From Streptomyces ureilyticus (GTDB lineage: Bacteria > Actinomycetota > Actinomycetes > Streptomycetales > Streptomycetaceae), in assembly GCF_011045025.1 (NCBI RefSeq), contig NZ_JAAKZX010000080.1:1-39427 (forward strand): 39,427 nucleotides of DNA, in the 5' to 3' direction. The position numbers were made by a program, and so were the translations under genes. Positions 39,292-39,427 of the stretch are shown in pieces. The notes under the pieces are model-generated. The model was given only the letters and a program-made list of their open reading frames with translations, was not told the origin of the DNA and ran no database searches. How positions within the stretch are numbered: the first letter of the stretch is position 1; each line of letters starts with the position of its first letter.

Positions 39292-39427
39292 TGCCTGCGA
39301 AGTTCGGGTGGCGGGGCGTGCCTCGGAACCGGGCGGCGCGGCGCCGGGCGCGGTCGGTCGGCGGCGCGCGCCCACGAGGTCATTCGACGGGGCGGTGTGT
39401 CTGCGAAGTCAGGGGGCGGGACATGCC
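39292..39427. promoter_or_regulatory. Direct repeats upstream of the daptide operon
   Basis: The 30-base pattern tgcctgcgaagttcgggtgg... (39292-39322) recurs as tgtctgcgaagtcaggggg... (39398-39427), with the tail gcggg(g/a)c(g/a)tgcc in both. The region has no gene and should hold the operon promoter; the second copy reaches the window edge. Confidence 0.5.

Overview
The window reads as chromosomal DNA of a Streptomyces or close relative. GC content is very high, third codon positions are almost all G or C, GTG starts and GTGA/TGATG overlaps are frequent, and two dispersed intergenic elements known from Streptomyces chromosomes are present (about 11185-11224 and 22203-22330). No rRNA, tRNA or CRISPR array is visible.

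Left part (1-11.1 kb), housekeeping and accessory genes: the end of an MFS exporter; a conserved actinobacterial operon of DUF2617, DUF4247 lipoprotein, DUF350 membrane protein and membrane-bound polyamine aminopropyltransferase; a class I cytochrome P450 system (P450, [2Fe-2S] ferredoxin, ferredoxin reductase); an epoxide hydrolase; and three members of one small, unassigned, mostly secreted protein family.

Middle (11.2-25.6 kb), a loose and partly decayed specialised-metabolism region. A structured relic resembling an IS200/IS605 end sits directly before an MbtH-adenylation-PCP fusion whose specificity residues nearly match the proline code. Beside it are an alpha/beta hydrolase, a KASIII-like acyltransferase with Ser in place of the catalytic Cys, and a TAP-family hydrolase whose nucleophilic Ser has become Ala. 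Sugar genes follow: an RmlA-like nucleotidyltransferase that has lost its catalytic middle and duplicated its beta-helix, a translationally coupled 4-ketoreductase, an N,N-dimethyltransferase of the DesVI/TylM1 type and an MGT-family glycosyltransferase with an NADPH oxidoreductase. An AlkZ-like DNA glycosylase, a truncated tripeptidyl aminopeptidase fragment and an FG-GAP propeller protein are also here. A plausible reading is an activated amino acid (perhaps oxidised by the P450) that is passed to an acceptor such as a sugar, in a locus now eroding.

Right part (27.3-39.3 kb), one leftward operon with the gene set of a daptide RiPP cluster. In transcription order: mpaB (recognition protein), mpaM (methyltransferase), mpaD (aminotransferase), mpaC (ADH-fold oxidative decarboxylase), four precursor peptides ending in Ala-Thr, ABC ATPase, ABC permease, mpaP (M50 intramembrane protease), a LanKC-type class III lanthipeptide synthetase, and an 82-residue protein of unknown function. 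MpaB/C/D/M would turn the C-terminal Thr of each core into a dimethylamino-propylamine; MpaP and the ABC pair would cleave and export it. The LanKC is the striking part: none of the four precursors contains a cysteine, so no lanthionine can form and the enzyme most likely only dehydrates Ser/Thr. This hybrid operon is the best candidate for an interesting system here.

Short tandem repeats (6 to 198 bp) are unusually common throughout, often in promoters or near gene starts.
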